Below are positions 14,753 to 22,810 of a stretch of 22,912 bases of DNA, piece by piece; position 1 is the first letter of the stretch; the number at the start of each line of letters is the position of its first letter. A model generated the notes under the pieces. That model was not told the origin of the DNA. It made no database searches and saw only the letters and a program-made list of their open reading frames with translations. This stretch comes from Bacillota bacterium (GTDB taxonomy: Bacteria > Bacillota > Clostridia > Lachnospirales > Lachnospiraceae): assembly GCA_023402845.1 (NCBI GenBank), contig JAEYFP010000062.1, positions 1 through 22,912 of the forward strand, given 5' to 3'. The position numbers were made by a program, and so were the translations under genes.

Positions 14753-16240
14753 ATGTATATCGGTTTGGATATCGGAACGTCCGGTACGAAAGCTGCTTTA
14801 GTGGACAGAGAAGGGAATATTCTGCAAAGCTTTCAGGTCAATTACGATTTTTCTAATACAAAGGATGGATACAGGGAGCTTGATGGAGATATGGTATGGG
14901 AGGCTGTTAAGAAATGCCTGCGCCATACAGGTGAGCGGCATGCGGTCAAAACCATTACCGTATCTGCATTGGGTGAAGCGGTCATTCCTGTGGACAAGAT
15001 GGGAAAACCTCTCTGTTACAGCATATTAGGAACGGATATCCGAGGGAAAGAGGAGCTTAAATGGCTGATAGAGGCTGCCGGCAGGGACAGACTCACAGAG
15101 ATCACCGGCCAGAATCTAAGTGCGATCTATTCCGTAAATAAAATATTATGGATGAAAACTTATCAAAAAGAAATATTTGAAAGTGCATGGAAGATTGTTA
15201 CCTTTCAGGATTATATTATTTACCGTCTGACGAATCATGCCGTCATCGACTATTCGATGGCTTCCCGGACGCTCCTTTTTGATACGAGTCGGATGGAATG
15301 GTCTGAGGAGCTGCTGGTACTTACCGGGATCAGACGGGATCAGCTTTCTGATGCAAGACCATCCGGAAGCAGAGTCGGAAGAATTTCAAGTGACGTGGCA
15401 AGGGAGCTTTTGATTTCGGAAGAAACAGAGGTAATCGCAGGCACACATGACCATATCTGCAATGCACTCGGTTCCGGAGTTCACCAGGACGGCTGGTGCA
15501 GCAATGTCGTCGGGACGACAGAGGGACTGACGGCGATCCTTAAAAGAGAGGAACTGCCGACTGCAGATGTTGACCGCTATCAGATTTCCCGTCAGCCGTT
15601 TGCAAAGGAGAATTTGTATAATACAGTCGCATGGAACAATACATCGGGTGTTCTGCTGCGTTGGTTTGCACAGCAGTTTGATAAAGGCCCGGAAGGAAAA
15701 GAACTGACGGAGCGGTTTGCATCATTAAATGAAAAAATGCCGGATGCTCCGACTGATTTGTTTGTGCTTCCACATTTTTCGGGTGCCGCGACGCCGTATA
15801 TGGACGTGGATTCCAGAGGCGCGATTTTGGGTCTTACAATGGACACAAAGAACGAGGAACTTTACAAGGCGCTTATGGAGGGAGCAAACTATGAACTGGC
15901 TTTTATTCTGGAATGCTTAAGGGCTGCGGGCGTGACGGTGAAAACACTTGTGTCATCGGGAGGAGCCCTGTCCCCGAAGCTTTTGCAAATTAAAGCGGAT
16001 ATTTTGGGCATTCCTGTTTTGACTGTGCTGAACAAACAGACAGGCACACTCGGCGGTGCGATACTTGGCGCGGTCGCGATCGGAGATTATGCTACGATTG
16101 AGGAAGCTAGTGCCCGCATGGTATCCTTCGGACAGGAGTACTTGCCTGATCCGGGGCGGCATGCTGTTTATGCGGAGAAATTACAAATTTATAAGAAAAT
16201 TTATCCGGCGGTTAAGGATATTAATCATAGGATCGGATAA
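14753..16240 (+). CDS. FGGY-family carbohydrate kinase, copy 2
   Basis: A 495-residue ATP-dependent sugar kinase. The phosphate loop is YIGLDIGTSGTKAA (2-15), the likely catalytic residue is Asp233 in AGTHDHICNALGSG, and the C-terminal lobe has SSGGALSPKLLQIKADILG and GTLGGAILGA. It begins 5 nt after the aldolase stop with no strong ribosome site of its own (the preceding AAAAGGC is weak), which suggests translational coupling. It is closer to the gluconate/xylulose-type FGGY pattern than to glycerol kinase, but the substrate cannot be named. It is not a recent duplicate of the kinase at 7547-9001, since the two differ through most of their length. Confidence 0.9.
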   Translation: MYIGLDIGTSGTKAALVDREGNILQSFQVNYDFSNTKDGYRELDGDMVWEAVKKCLRHTGERHAVKTITVSALGEAVIPVDKMGKPLCYSILGTDIRGKEELKWLIEAAGRDRLTEITGQNLSAIYSVNKILWMKTYQKEIFESAWKIVTFQDYIIYRLTNHAVIDYSMASRTLLFDTSRMEWSEELLVLTGIRRDQLSDARPSGSRVGRISSDVARELLISEETEVIAGTHDHICNALGSGVHQDGWCSNVVGTTEGLTAILKREELPTADVDRYQISRQPFAKENLYNTVAWNNTSGVLLRWFAQQFDKGPEGKELTERFASLNEKMPDAPTDLFVLPHFSGAATPYMDVDSRGAILGLTMDTKNEELYKALMEGANYELAFILECLRAAGVTVKTLVSSGGALSPKLLQIKADILGIPVLTVLNKQTGTLGGAILGAVAIGDYATIEEASARMVSFGQEYLPDPGRHAVYAEKLQIYKKIYPAVKDINHRIG

Positions 16241-16294
16241 AGAAAGATCGCAGTGATAGATACCATTTTTACTATATTCCAATCTCGATAATAA

Positions 16295-16324
16295 AAGGCG
16301 TGCACTTTAAATTGTGCACGCCTT
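16295..16324 (+). terminator. hairpin after the RpiR-aldolase-kinase operon
   Basis: An 11-bp perfect stem, AAGGCGTGCAC (16295-16305) and GTGCACGCCTT (16314-16324), with an 8-nt loop. No T-run follows on the + strand. Its left side is A-rich, so the T-run is better placed for minus-strand transcription. It is probably the operon's end hairpin, but a weak one. Confidence 0.5.
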
Positions 16325-16400
16325 GCAACTTATTAAGACATTGTTAATATTGTCATAACAGTCGCAATTTGTTAAGCTTTAATGCATATTTCTTTTTGAT

Positions 16401-16409
16401 TGTTATAAT
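16401..16409 (+). promoter_or_regulatory. extended -10 promoter of the XRE gene
   Basis: TGTTATAAT is a full extended -10. No good -35 is found at the right distance, which extended -10 promoters can tolerate. Start near 16416, 26 nt before the ATG. TGTTA and TAACA half-sites lie upstream (about 16342-16360) and might be an operator. Confidence 0.4.
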
Positions 16410-16441
16410 TATAATAATAGGATCGGGATCGGGGTGAGGCA

Positions 16442-16858
16442 ATGGAAAAAAACCGGCTTGGTTTAAAGCTTCTTGAACTGAGACAAAAGCATTACTTAAC
16501 ACAAAGGCAGCTTTGCGAGGATTTAAATATCAGCCGCGCGAATTATTCTTATTTTGAAAACGGGCGCAGGGTTCCGGATATTAATACATTGCTGCTGTTT
16601 GCTCAATACTATAAAGTCTCGCTGGATGATTTGGCTGGAACCGCTCGTCTGCCTCATGATGCAGCAGGGCTTCGGATACAGGACACAGATATCGGACTGA
16701 TCCGTCACCTGAAGGCAAAACGTATTCCGGCAGAGGCGATGATGGAATTATCTAAAGCAGATTTTGATTTTTTGATGAATTATCAGCAGTTGTCGGCGGA
16801 CAACAAAGCTGAAATGGAATATCTGATTAATTATAAATTAAGAAAACAGTCAAAATAG
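16442..16858 (+). CDS. small XRE-family (Cro/CI-like) transcriptional regulator
   Basis: A 138-residue protein. Residues about 8-63 form an HTH_3 domain with LTQRQLCEDLNISRANYSYFENGRR cut short here as LTQRQLCEDLN and ISRANYSYFE, followed by VPDINTLLLFAQYYKVSLDDL. The C-terminal 70 residues (charged, with AKRIPAEAMMELSKADFDF) resemble no effector domain I know. GGTGAGG precedes the ATG. It is monocistronic or co-transcribed with the GH18 gene 105 nt downstream. Its target is unknown; itself and the GH18 gene are the nearest candidates. Confidence 0.85.
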   Translation: MEKNRLGLKLLELRQKHYLTQRQLCEDLNISRANYSYFENGRRVPDINTLLLFAQYYKVSLDDLAGTARLPHDAAGLRIQDTDIGLIRHLKAKRIPAEAMMELSKADFDFLMNYQQLSADNKAEMEYLINYKLRKQSK

Positions 16859-16963
16859 CAGACATGAATAACTATTGTTTGCTATTGGTTTATGGAAAGA
16901 GAAGAAGCAATTTTTTATTTTTGATGCATAAACTAATAAAAATGCCGACGGGAGCCTGCTGAT

Positions 16964-18103
16964 ATGACAATTTATGTTGTAAATGCCGGCGACAGCGTGA
17001 GTTCAATCGCAGCTGCCTTTGGAATCAGTACCGAATCGATCATTTATAATAACCAGTTATACCCCCCTTATCGGCTTGCCGTCGGGCAGGCTCTTTTATT
17101 GAGCGCGGGAGAGACTCCCGCTGAGAAACGCACCATTATCACGAATGGCTATGCCTATCCGTTTATCGAACGTTTTAATCTGACGCAAACGCTCCCCTAC
17201 CTGACAAATTTATCTGTATTCTCTTATGGTTTCACGGATACGGGAGAACTGGTCCCGCCGCAGGTGGACGATACGTGGATGATCGCTCTTGCAAATGAAG
17301 CAAACACGAATCCCATCCTCACACTGACACCATTTGGACCGGACGGTCGATTTAATAATTATCTGATTACGGTCGTCGTGAGCGACATGACGGTGCAGCA
17401 GAATTTAATTGATAATCTGCTTGCAATGGTTGCTCAAAAAGGATTTCGAGGTGTTGACATTGATTTTGAATATATTCTTGCCGATGACAGGGTGGCTTTT
17501 GCGGAATTTGTGACAAATGTGCGCACGGCCGTAAATGAGATAGGCTATCCGGTTTCCGTGGCACTTGCACCGAAGACCTCCGATGATCAGCCCGGACTTC
17601 TTTATGGCGGTAAGGATTACGGACTTCTGGGGGCAGCAGCGGACAGTGTGCTGCTTATGACGTATGAGTGGGGCTATACCTATGGGCCGCCCATGGCGGT
17701 CGCACCGATCAATAAAGTGCGGGAGGTTGTCGATTATGCCATTACGAGAATTCCTATTGCTAAAATTGATCTCGGGATCCCCAATTATGGCTATGACTGG
17801 CCGCTTCCTTATGAAAGCGGCGTGACGAGAGCCCGCACAATCAGCAATATAGAGGCGGTCCAGATTGCGATTGCCAACAATGTGCCGATCCAATTTGACG
17901 AAACAGCAATGTCCCCGTTTTTCACATATGAAAGCGGCGGCATTGTACATGAAGTATGGTTTGAGGATGTCAGGAGTCTGCGGGCAAAATTTGCGCTTGT
18001 GCAGGAATACTCGCTGCGGGGAGTGGGTTACTGGCAGATCATGAATCTGTTTCGGGCCAATTGGCTGCTTTTGGCCGATACTTTTTATATTGTGAAGCCG
18101 TAA
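16964..18103 (+). CDS. LysM plus glycoside hydrolase 18 protein, YaaH/SleL-like spore peptidoglycan hydrolase
   Basis: A 379-residue protein with one N-terminal LysM peptidoglycan-binding domain (residues 2-47, IYVVNAGDSVSSIAAAFG) and a GH18 barrel from about residue 60. The catalytic motif DxDxE is present as GVDIDFEY, with Glu169 the likely acid. LMTYEWGYTYGPPMAVAPI and the barrel's end motif GVGYWQIMN are characteristic of the YaaH/YdhD/SleL group, N-acetylglucosaminidases that act on spore cortex peptidoglycan at germination. Bacillus members usually have two LysM repeats, so this one is shorter. There is no signal peptide, as in other proteins deposited in the spore by the mother cell. 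CATAAACTA at 16927-16935 fits the -10 pattern of late mother-cell sigma factors, but that is weak evidence. Confidence 0.88.
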   Translation: MTIYVVNAGDSVSSIAAAFGISTESIIYNNQLYPPYRLAVGQALLLSAGETPAEKRTIITNGYAYPFIERFNLTQTLPYLTNLSVFSYGFTDTGELVPPQVDDTWMIALANEANTNPILTLTPFGPDGRFNNYLITVVVSDMTVQQNLIDNLLAMVAQKGFRGVDIDFEYILADDRVAFAEFVTNVRTAVNEIGYPVSVALAPKTSDDQPGLLYGGKDYGLLGAAADSVLLMTYEWGYTYGPPMAVAPINKVREVVDYAITRIPIAKIDLGIPNYGYDWPLPYESGVTRARTISNIEAVQIAIANNVPIQFDETAMSPFFTYESGGIVHEVWFEDVRSLRAKFALVQEYSLRGVGYWQIMNLFRANWLLLADTFYIVKP

Positions 18104-18132
18104 AGCACGTGTTTACCATGCGGGAAAGCTTT

Positions 18133-18162
18133 GAAAAAAGCCGCAAATACGGATAGGCGGCT
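18133..18162 (-). terminator. minus-strand terminator-like hairpin
   Basis: Read on the minus strand, AGCCGC (18162-18157), a 12-nt loop, GCGGCT (18144-18139) and then TTTTTT (18138-18134 and adjoining). On the + strand the run is A before the stem and no T-run follows. No minus-strand gene is near, so it may end antisense transcription or be chance. Confidence 0.35.
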
Positions 18163-18280
18163 GCTGCTTAGGAAATAATAAAAAATAAGGTTTTTCTTGG
18201 CATATTTTTTGCTTGTAATTGTTGAGGCATTCTGATAGACTTAGTGCAAAATCAGTAAAAAGATAAGAGGCATAAGAAAG

Positions 18281-20290
18281 ATGATAGAACAAAAAAAAAC
18301 AGGGGAAATTCCCTTTAGTAAGGGCGCGGTGCTCGTGGCACTCGGGGTAGTTTACGGTGACATCGGAACCTCGCCCATGTATGTTATGAAATCCATATTG
18401 GCAGAGAACGGCGGGATCGGCACGGTGAGCGAAGAACTGATTCTAGGCTCTCTGTCATTAATTATCTGGACACTGACGCTGCTGACAACTGTCAAATATG
18501 TACTTGTTGCCATGAAAGCGGACAACCACGGGGAGGGAGGTATTTTTGCCCTTTACAGCCTGATTAAAAAGTGCGGAAAATGGCTGATCGTGCCTGCGAT
18601 GGTAGGCGGGGCGGCTTTGCTTGCGGACGGGATTCTGACCCCCGCAGTGACGGTGACGACCGCAGTAGAGGGCCTGCGCAGCATTCCTGAACTCCATGAG
18701 CTGTTAGGCAGCGGTCAAACGCGTATTGTCCTTATTACATTGTTTATCATTTCGATTTTATTTATTGTGCAGAAAGCCGGAACCAGCATGATCGGGAAAG
18801 CCTTCGGGCCCTTGATGACAATTTGGTTCCTATTTTTGGCGGCGGTGGGCATTTTTAATATGTCGGGCGATTTTACGGTGCTGAGGGCACTCAATCCGCT
18901 GCGCGGAGTCAGCATTTTATTCAGTGATGCAAATAAGGAAGGCATCATGATACTGGGCAGTGTGTTTTTGGCGACAACGGGTGCGGAAGCTTTGTATTCG
19001 GATATGGGGCATGTCGGTAGAAAGAATATTTATGCGAGCTGGCCGTTTGTGAAAGTATGTCTGCTGCTCAACTATTTCGGACAGGGTGCATGGCTGTTAA
19101 AGCAGAAAGGAAGTCACGCATTTGATAACATCGAAGATATGAATCCGTTTTTTGAAATGCTGCCGGATGAAATACGTATGTTTGCGGTTGCATTGAGCAC
19201 GATTGCCGCGATCATTGCTTCCCAGGCGCTTATCACCGGGTCGTTTACGCTTGTTTCCGAGGCAACACGTCTCGATTTGATGCCGCGGATGCGGATTATT
19301 TATCCATCTCAGACAAAGGGACAAAGCTATATCCCGCTTGTCAATTTTGTGCTGTGGATTTCCTGTGCGATCGTTATCCTGTATTTTCGTTCAAGCGCAA
19401 GGCTGGAGGCGGCCTACGGGCTTGCGATTACGATTACGATGCTGATGACGACACTCTTATTGTTCACTTATTTGTGGAAAAAGAAAAAGCTCCATCTTGT
19501 TTCCATCTTGTTTCTTCTGTTATTCGGCGGATTGGAGGGAAGCTTCTTTATATCCAGTCTCAGTAAGTTTTCACGGGGCGGCTATGTCGCGCTTTTGATG
19601 GCGATTCTTCTGTTCCTGCTAATGGTTGACTGGTATTACGGGACCTATATCGAACGCTCACAGGCGTGTTATATGCATATCAGGGAATACCTGCCGATGT
19701 TCACGCGTTTGCGCAAGGATGAATCGGTTTATATGGTTACTGATAACGTCGTCTATGTTACACATGATACACATGGGGATATTATAGACAGAGACGTGCT
19801 TTATTCCATATTCAATAAAGTTCCGAAGCGGGCCAAGGCATACTGGATTGTCAGCGTTATCGTAACGGATGAGCCTTATACAAACGAGTATACGGTAGAC
19901 AGCTTTGGCACAGACTATCTGTTCAGGGTGCGGCTGTTTCTCGGATTTAAGGTGCACCAGCGTATCAATGTGCATCTGCGTCAGATCGTAACGGATCTGA
20001 TTGCGTCGGGTGAGCTGCCGCCGCAGGATCATCAGTATTCAATTTATGAAGAAAACGGCAGTATCGGCAACTTTTGTTTTTACATGATTCATAAGGTGCT
20101 TTCGCCGGAATGCGATATTACTTCATACGGAAGAGCGGCAATCGCTGTAAAGTATGGGATCCGCCACATTGCCGGCTCTTATGTACAATGGTACGGTCTG
20201 GAAAACAGCAGCGTCGGGATCGAAAATGTCCCGCTGTTTGTCAAGCTGAAAAAACTGGAGCATTTACAGCGGAAGCTGGACAAAGCATAA
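18281..20290 (+). CDS. kup: Kup-type potassium uptake protein
   Basis: A 669-residue K+/H+ symporter of the KUP/HAK family, slightly longer than E. coli Kup (622). The first transmembrane segment carries the family signature VYGDIGTSPMYVMKS (about 24-38), followed by DNHGEGGIFALYSL and LLADGILTPAVTV. About twelve membrane segments end near residue 450. The remaining 200 residues form the usual cytosolic C-terminal domain. It is transcribed alone or from an undetermined promoter in the 177-nt gap before it. I looked for a c-di-AMP (ydaO) riboswitch, which often precedes potassium transporters in Firmicutes, and did not find its conserved core. The next operon starts 58 nt after the stop. Confidence 0.95.
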   Translation: MIEQKKTGEIPFSKGAVLVALGVVYGDIGTSPMYVMKSILAENGGIGTVSEELILGSLSLIIWTLTLLTTVKYVLVAMKADNHGEGGIFALYSLIKKCGKWLIVPAMVGGAALLADGILTPAVTVTTAVEGLRSIPELHELLGSGQTRIVLITLFIISILFIVQKAGTSMIGKAFGPLMTIWFLFLAAVGIFNMSGDFTVLRALNPLRGVSILFSDANKEGIMILGSVFLATTGAEALYSDMGHVGRKNIYASWPFVKVCLLLNYFGQGAWLLKQKGSHAFDNIEDMNPFFEMLPDEIRMFAVALSTIAAIIASQALITGSFTLVSEATRLDLMPRMRIIYPSQTKGQSYIPLVNFVLWISCAIVILYFRSSARLEAAYGLAITITMLMTTLLLFTYLWKKKKLHLVSILFLLLFGGLEGSFFISSLSKFSRGGYVALLMAILLFLLMVDWYYGTYIERSQACYMHIREYLPMFTRLRKDESVYMVTDNVVYVTHDTHGDIIDRDVLYSIFNKVPKRAKAYWIVSVIVTDEPYTNEYTVDSFGTDYLFRVRLFLGFKVHQRINVHLRQIVTDLIASGELPPQDHQYSIYEENGSIGNFCFYMIHKVLSPECDITSYGRAAIAVKYGIRHIAGSYVQWYGLENSSVGIENVPLFVKLKKLEHLQRKLDKA

Positions 20291-20313
20291 TTTTGCATAA
20301 GAAAATTAAAAGT

Positions 20314-20342
20314 TTGCATCTTTGAGCATTTACTGATATAAT
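20314..20342 (+). promoter_or_regulatory. sigma-A promoter placed for a leaderless transcript
   Basis: TTGCAT (20314-20319), a 17-nt spacer and consensus TATAAT (20337-20342), with TG one base before the -10. The usual +1, seven bases beyond the last T of the -10, is 20349, which is the A of the ATG of the next gene. Confidence 0.65.
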
Positions 20343-20348
20343 ATAGTT

Positions 20349-21941
20349 ATGAGATTTTCAAATACACTAAAAGAGGTTTTTCTATCATCCCTGCCGCTTG
20401 CGGCAGTCATCATTATTGTCTGTGTTTTCGTGGCTCCAATGGAAAACAAGGGCGATTATATCAAATTAATTGTTGGTTATGCGAGTGTGATATTAGGGCA
20501 GTCGTTGTTTTTGGATGGATTAACTATCAGCATTTTGCCGATTGGTAAATTAGTAGGCAGTTCGCTAGTCAAATTAAAAAAGGCAGTATTTATTGTTTTC
20601 TTTGGTTTTGTCTTCGGTCTTCTTGCCACAGTTGCTGAACCGGCATTGGCGGTTTTGGCGCGTCAGACGCATATGATTATGCATATGATCGATGAAACCG
20701 TGTTTATTTGGATCATGGGTACGGGAATCGGAGTAATGGTCGGTTTTGCGTTATTTCGTATCATGAGAGACTTAAATATCAAGGTTGTATTTGCGATACT
20801 TTACACTGCGATTTTTGTTGTTGCTGTTTTTGTTCCGGAGGAGTTTATTGCACTGGCCTTTGACGGGAGCGGTGCGACGACAGGTGATATTTCGGTGCCG
20901 TTCATTTTGGCGTTGGGTTTGGGCGTATCCGGTACAATGTCAAAGCACAAGGCCAATGAGGATACGTTTGGAATTATAGGACTTGCATCGGTGGGTCCTA
21001 TTTTAGCACTATTTATCTACGGAATCATTGTCAATGCGGTAAACGGCGGAGTACTTCCGCCAGCGGATGTATACGATCCGGGGGCGGCAGAGAGCCTGAA
21101 GGAAATCGTTACAACAAATCTGTCGGGTGTTGCGCTTGCATTGTTTCCGATTGTTATTGTCTATCTGCCTTTTCAATTTTTGTTAATTAAGCTTCCGAAA
21201 AAGGAACTGATTCAAATATTGCTTGGTTCAATTTCTACCTATGTCGGCCTGCTCATTTTTCTTTCGGGGATTGATTTCGGATTTGCATTTGCCGGCAAAT
21301 ACATCGGCGAAGTATTTTTGGATCCTTCGCGTCCGCCTTGGTTTAAATGGTTGCTGCTGATTGTCGGGTTTGTACTCGGGGTGGCAATTACGTTGTCTGA
21401 GCCGGCTGTTACCGTTCTGGGTGAGCAGCTTGAAGAAATTACGAACGGTCACATTAAGAAAAATGCGATCCGGGCGACACTTGCAATCGGGATCGGTTTT
21501 GCAGCTCTGATTTCAATGGTTAAAATTTTGACCCAGGTTAATATTCTTTGGTTTTTGGTACCGCTTTATGCACTGGCATTGATTATGATGAAATTTACGT
21601 CGACACTTTTTGCTGGATTGGCGTTTGACTCCGGCGGTGTGTCAGGCGGCGCGCTGACCTCCGCGTTTTTAACACCCCTGACACTTGGCGCTGCGCAGGC
21701 GGTGGCAGATTTGGAAGGGCCGGGTGCCCAGTCTATTTTGACAAACGGTTTTGGAATTATTGCATTCATCTCCGTTACGCCGCTGATTACAGTGCAGGCA
21801 CTTGGCATTATTTATGACATACGGTTGAGAAAAGCGCATAAACTCATGGAAGAGAACGAGCTTGCGGAAATTATGGAATTAGAGTCAATGGTCCAGCATG
21901 CTGCTGACGATGAGGAGGACAGCATGCAGACAGAACTATAA
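20349..21941 (+). CDS. DUF1538-family membrane protein with two tandem domains
   Basis: A 530-residue polytopic membrane protein of unknown function. It is an internal duplication: AEPAL at 96-100 and AFDGSGATTGD at 170-180 recur as SEPAV at 350-354 and AFDSGGVSGG at 425-434, an offset of about 254 residues. The glycine-rich AFD(G/S)(S/G)G loops between hydrophobic stretches look like substrate or ion sites of a transporter. The last 40 residues are acidic and cytosolic in character. No ribosome site precedes the ATG, and the promoter's -10 ends only 6 bases before it, so the mRNA may be leaderless. No better in-frame ATG occurs until about residue 31. Two PII-like genes follow at 33 nt and beyond, pointing to a PII-controlled channel or carrier, as in AmtB-GlnK. 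Confidence 0.85.
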   Translation: MRFSNTLKEVFLSSLPLAAVIIIVCVFVAPMENKGDYIKLIVGYASVILGQSLFLDGLTISILPIGKLVGSSLVKLKKAVFIVFFGFVFGLLATVAEPALAVLARQTHMIMHMIDETVFIWIMGTGIGVMVGFALFRIMRDLNIKVVFAILYTAIFVVAVFVPEEFIALAFDGSGATTGDISVPFILALGLGVSGTMSKHKANEDTFGIIGLASVGPILALFIYGIIVNAVNGGVLPPADVYDPGAAESLKEIVTTNLSGVALALFPIVIVYLPFQFLLIKLPKKELIQILLGSISTYVGLLIFLSGIDFGFAFAGKYIGEVFLDPSRPPWFKWLLLIVGFVLGVAITLSEPAVTVLGEQLEEITNGHIKKNAIRATLAIGIGFAALISMVKILTQVNILWFLVPLYALALIMMKFTSTLFAGLAFDSGGVSGGALTSAFLTPLTLGAAQAVADLEGPGAQSILTNGFGIIAFISVTPLITVQALGIIYDIRLRKAHKLMEENELAEIMELESMVQHAADDEEDSMQTEL

Positions 21942-21974
21942 AATATGAGATTTTATCCATGGAGGATAGAAACA

Positions 21975-22289
21975 GTGATACATGAAGATTCCCCTTGTCT
22001 GGTATTTTTAACGATCATAGCCGGAAGGAAACTAAAGAATGCGCTTACTGAAGCGCTGGCTGAGGAGGGCGGAAAGTTGATTACCGTTATGTACGGGAAA
22101 GGCGCGGTCTCTTCCGATTATCTGAGCGACATGTTCGGGCTTGTGGCAGAGGAAAACAAGGTGGTAATTACTTGTGTTATAGCTTGCAAAAAGACCGATG
22201 TTGTATTAGATATGCTGATTCATCGATTTCATTTTGATAAACCGAACACGGGAATTGCCTTTACAATTCCGATTCAAATTTCATTTTAA
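21975..22289 (+). CDS. PII-like signal protein, copy 1
   Basis: A 104-residue small protein of the PII (nitrogen-regulator) fold. The start is the GTG at 21975, which has GGAGGA 8 nt upstream; the ATG at 21945 is in frame but has no ribosome site. Visible family traits are the N-terminal strand LVFLTIIAGRK, a helix LKNALTEALAEEGGKLI, a short loop after MYGKGAVSSDYL where canonical PII has the T-loop, then VVITCVIACKKTDVVLDMLI and the C-terminal TGIAFTIPI. The loop lacks the standard T-loop sequence of GlnB, so it is not simply GlnB/GlnK. It lies in one operon with DUF1538 and a second PII protein. Its likely role is to bind a nucleotide or small effector and gate the membrane protein; this is inference. 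Confidence 0.78.
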   Translation: MIHEDSPCLVFLTIIAGRKLKNALTEALAEEGGKLITVMYGKGAVSSDYLSDMFGLVAEENKVVITCVIACKKTDVVLDMLIHRFHFDKPNTGIAFTIPIQISF

Positions 22290-22303
22290 TTGTGGAGGAA
22301 CTT

Positions 22304-22648
22304 ATGGTGGATGAGACATACAATAAAAAAGCATTATATGTAATTGTCAATATCGGTTTTGCGGAGGAAGTTGCGGAGATTATGCGCAAGGAAGGCGCAG
22401 GCGGTGCGACGATTATGAATGCGCGCGGGGTCGGTGCCGTGCCGCAGTCAATTTTCGGCATTACGATTGACACAGAAAAGGAAATTATCTTAAGTGTTGT
22501 CGATGAGGATGTGAGTGTGCGGATTATCCATGCAATTCGGGAAAATGCAGGATTGGGCAGTTCTTCTCACAGCATCTGTTTTACAATGCCTGTCGAACGG
22601 TTTGTCATGACAAGCACGCCCATGAAACCAAAGAAACAGCCGGAGTAG
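22304..22648 (+). CDS. PII-like signal protein, copy 2
   Basis: A 114-residue PII-family protein. The ATG at 22304 follows GGAGG by 5 nt and is preferred over the in-frame GTG at 22292, which overlaps that ribosome site. It shows ALYVIVNIGFAEEVAEIMRKEG (strand plus helix), GAGGATIMNARGVG leading into a short loop, ITIDTEKEIILSVVD and the C-terminal ICFTMPVERFV. GGAT.....RG before the loop resembles the PII nucleotide-binding region. It differs clearly from copy 1, so the two may form heterotrimers or sense different ligands. It is the last gene of the operon, followed by a strong terminator. Confidence 0.8.
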   Translation: MVDETYNKKALYVIVNIGFAEEVAEIMRKEGAGGATIMNARGVGAVPQSIFGITIDTEKEIILSVVDEDVSVRIIHAIRENAGLGSSSHSICFTMPVERFVMTSTPMKPKKQPE

Positions 22649-22693
22649 CCGCTGCAGTGCGGGTGTTTGGCATTTATAAGGCTGCAAAAGGAG

Positions 22694-22745
22694 AAAAAGC
22701 CATTGTGAAATGATGATTCGTCATCGTTTTGCGAAGGCTTTTTTT
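22694..22745 (+). terminator. rho-independent terminator with UUCG loop
   Basis: A long stem (AAAAAGCC on the left, GGCTTTTT on the right, continuing through GATGA/TCATC with a few G-T pairs and one mismatch) is capped by TTCG at 22717-22720 or close by, followed by a T-run. It ends the DUF1538-PII-PII operon. Confidence 0.85.
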
Positions 22746-22810
22746 ATTATATAAGGAATTCATTTATTGATGTTAAGATTTCGGAAAAAATCTAGACCAT
22801 ATTTTGTCAC

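Noticed and set aside
18104..18280. Possible c-di-AMP (ydaO) riboswitch before kup
   Set aside because: The conserved core and flanking stems were not found; only a minus-facing hairpin is present.
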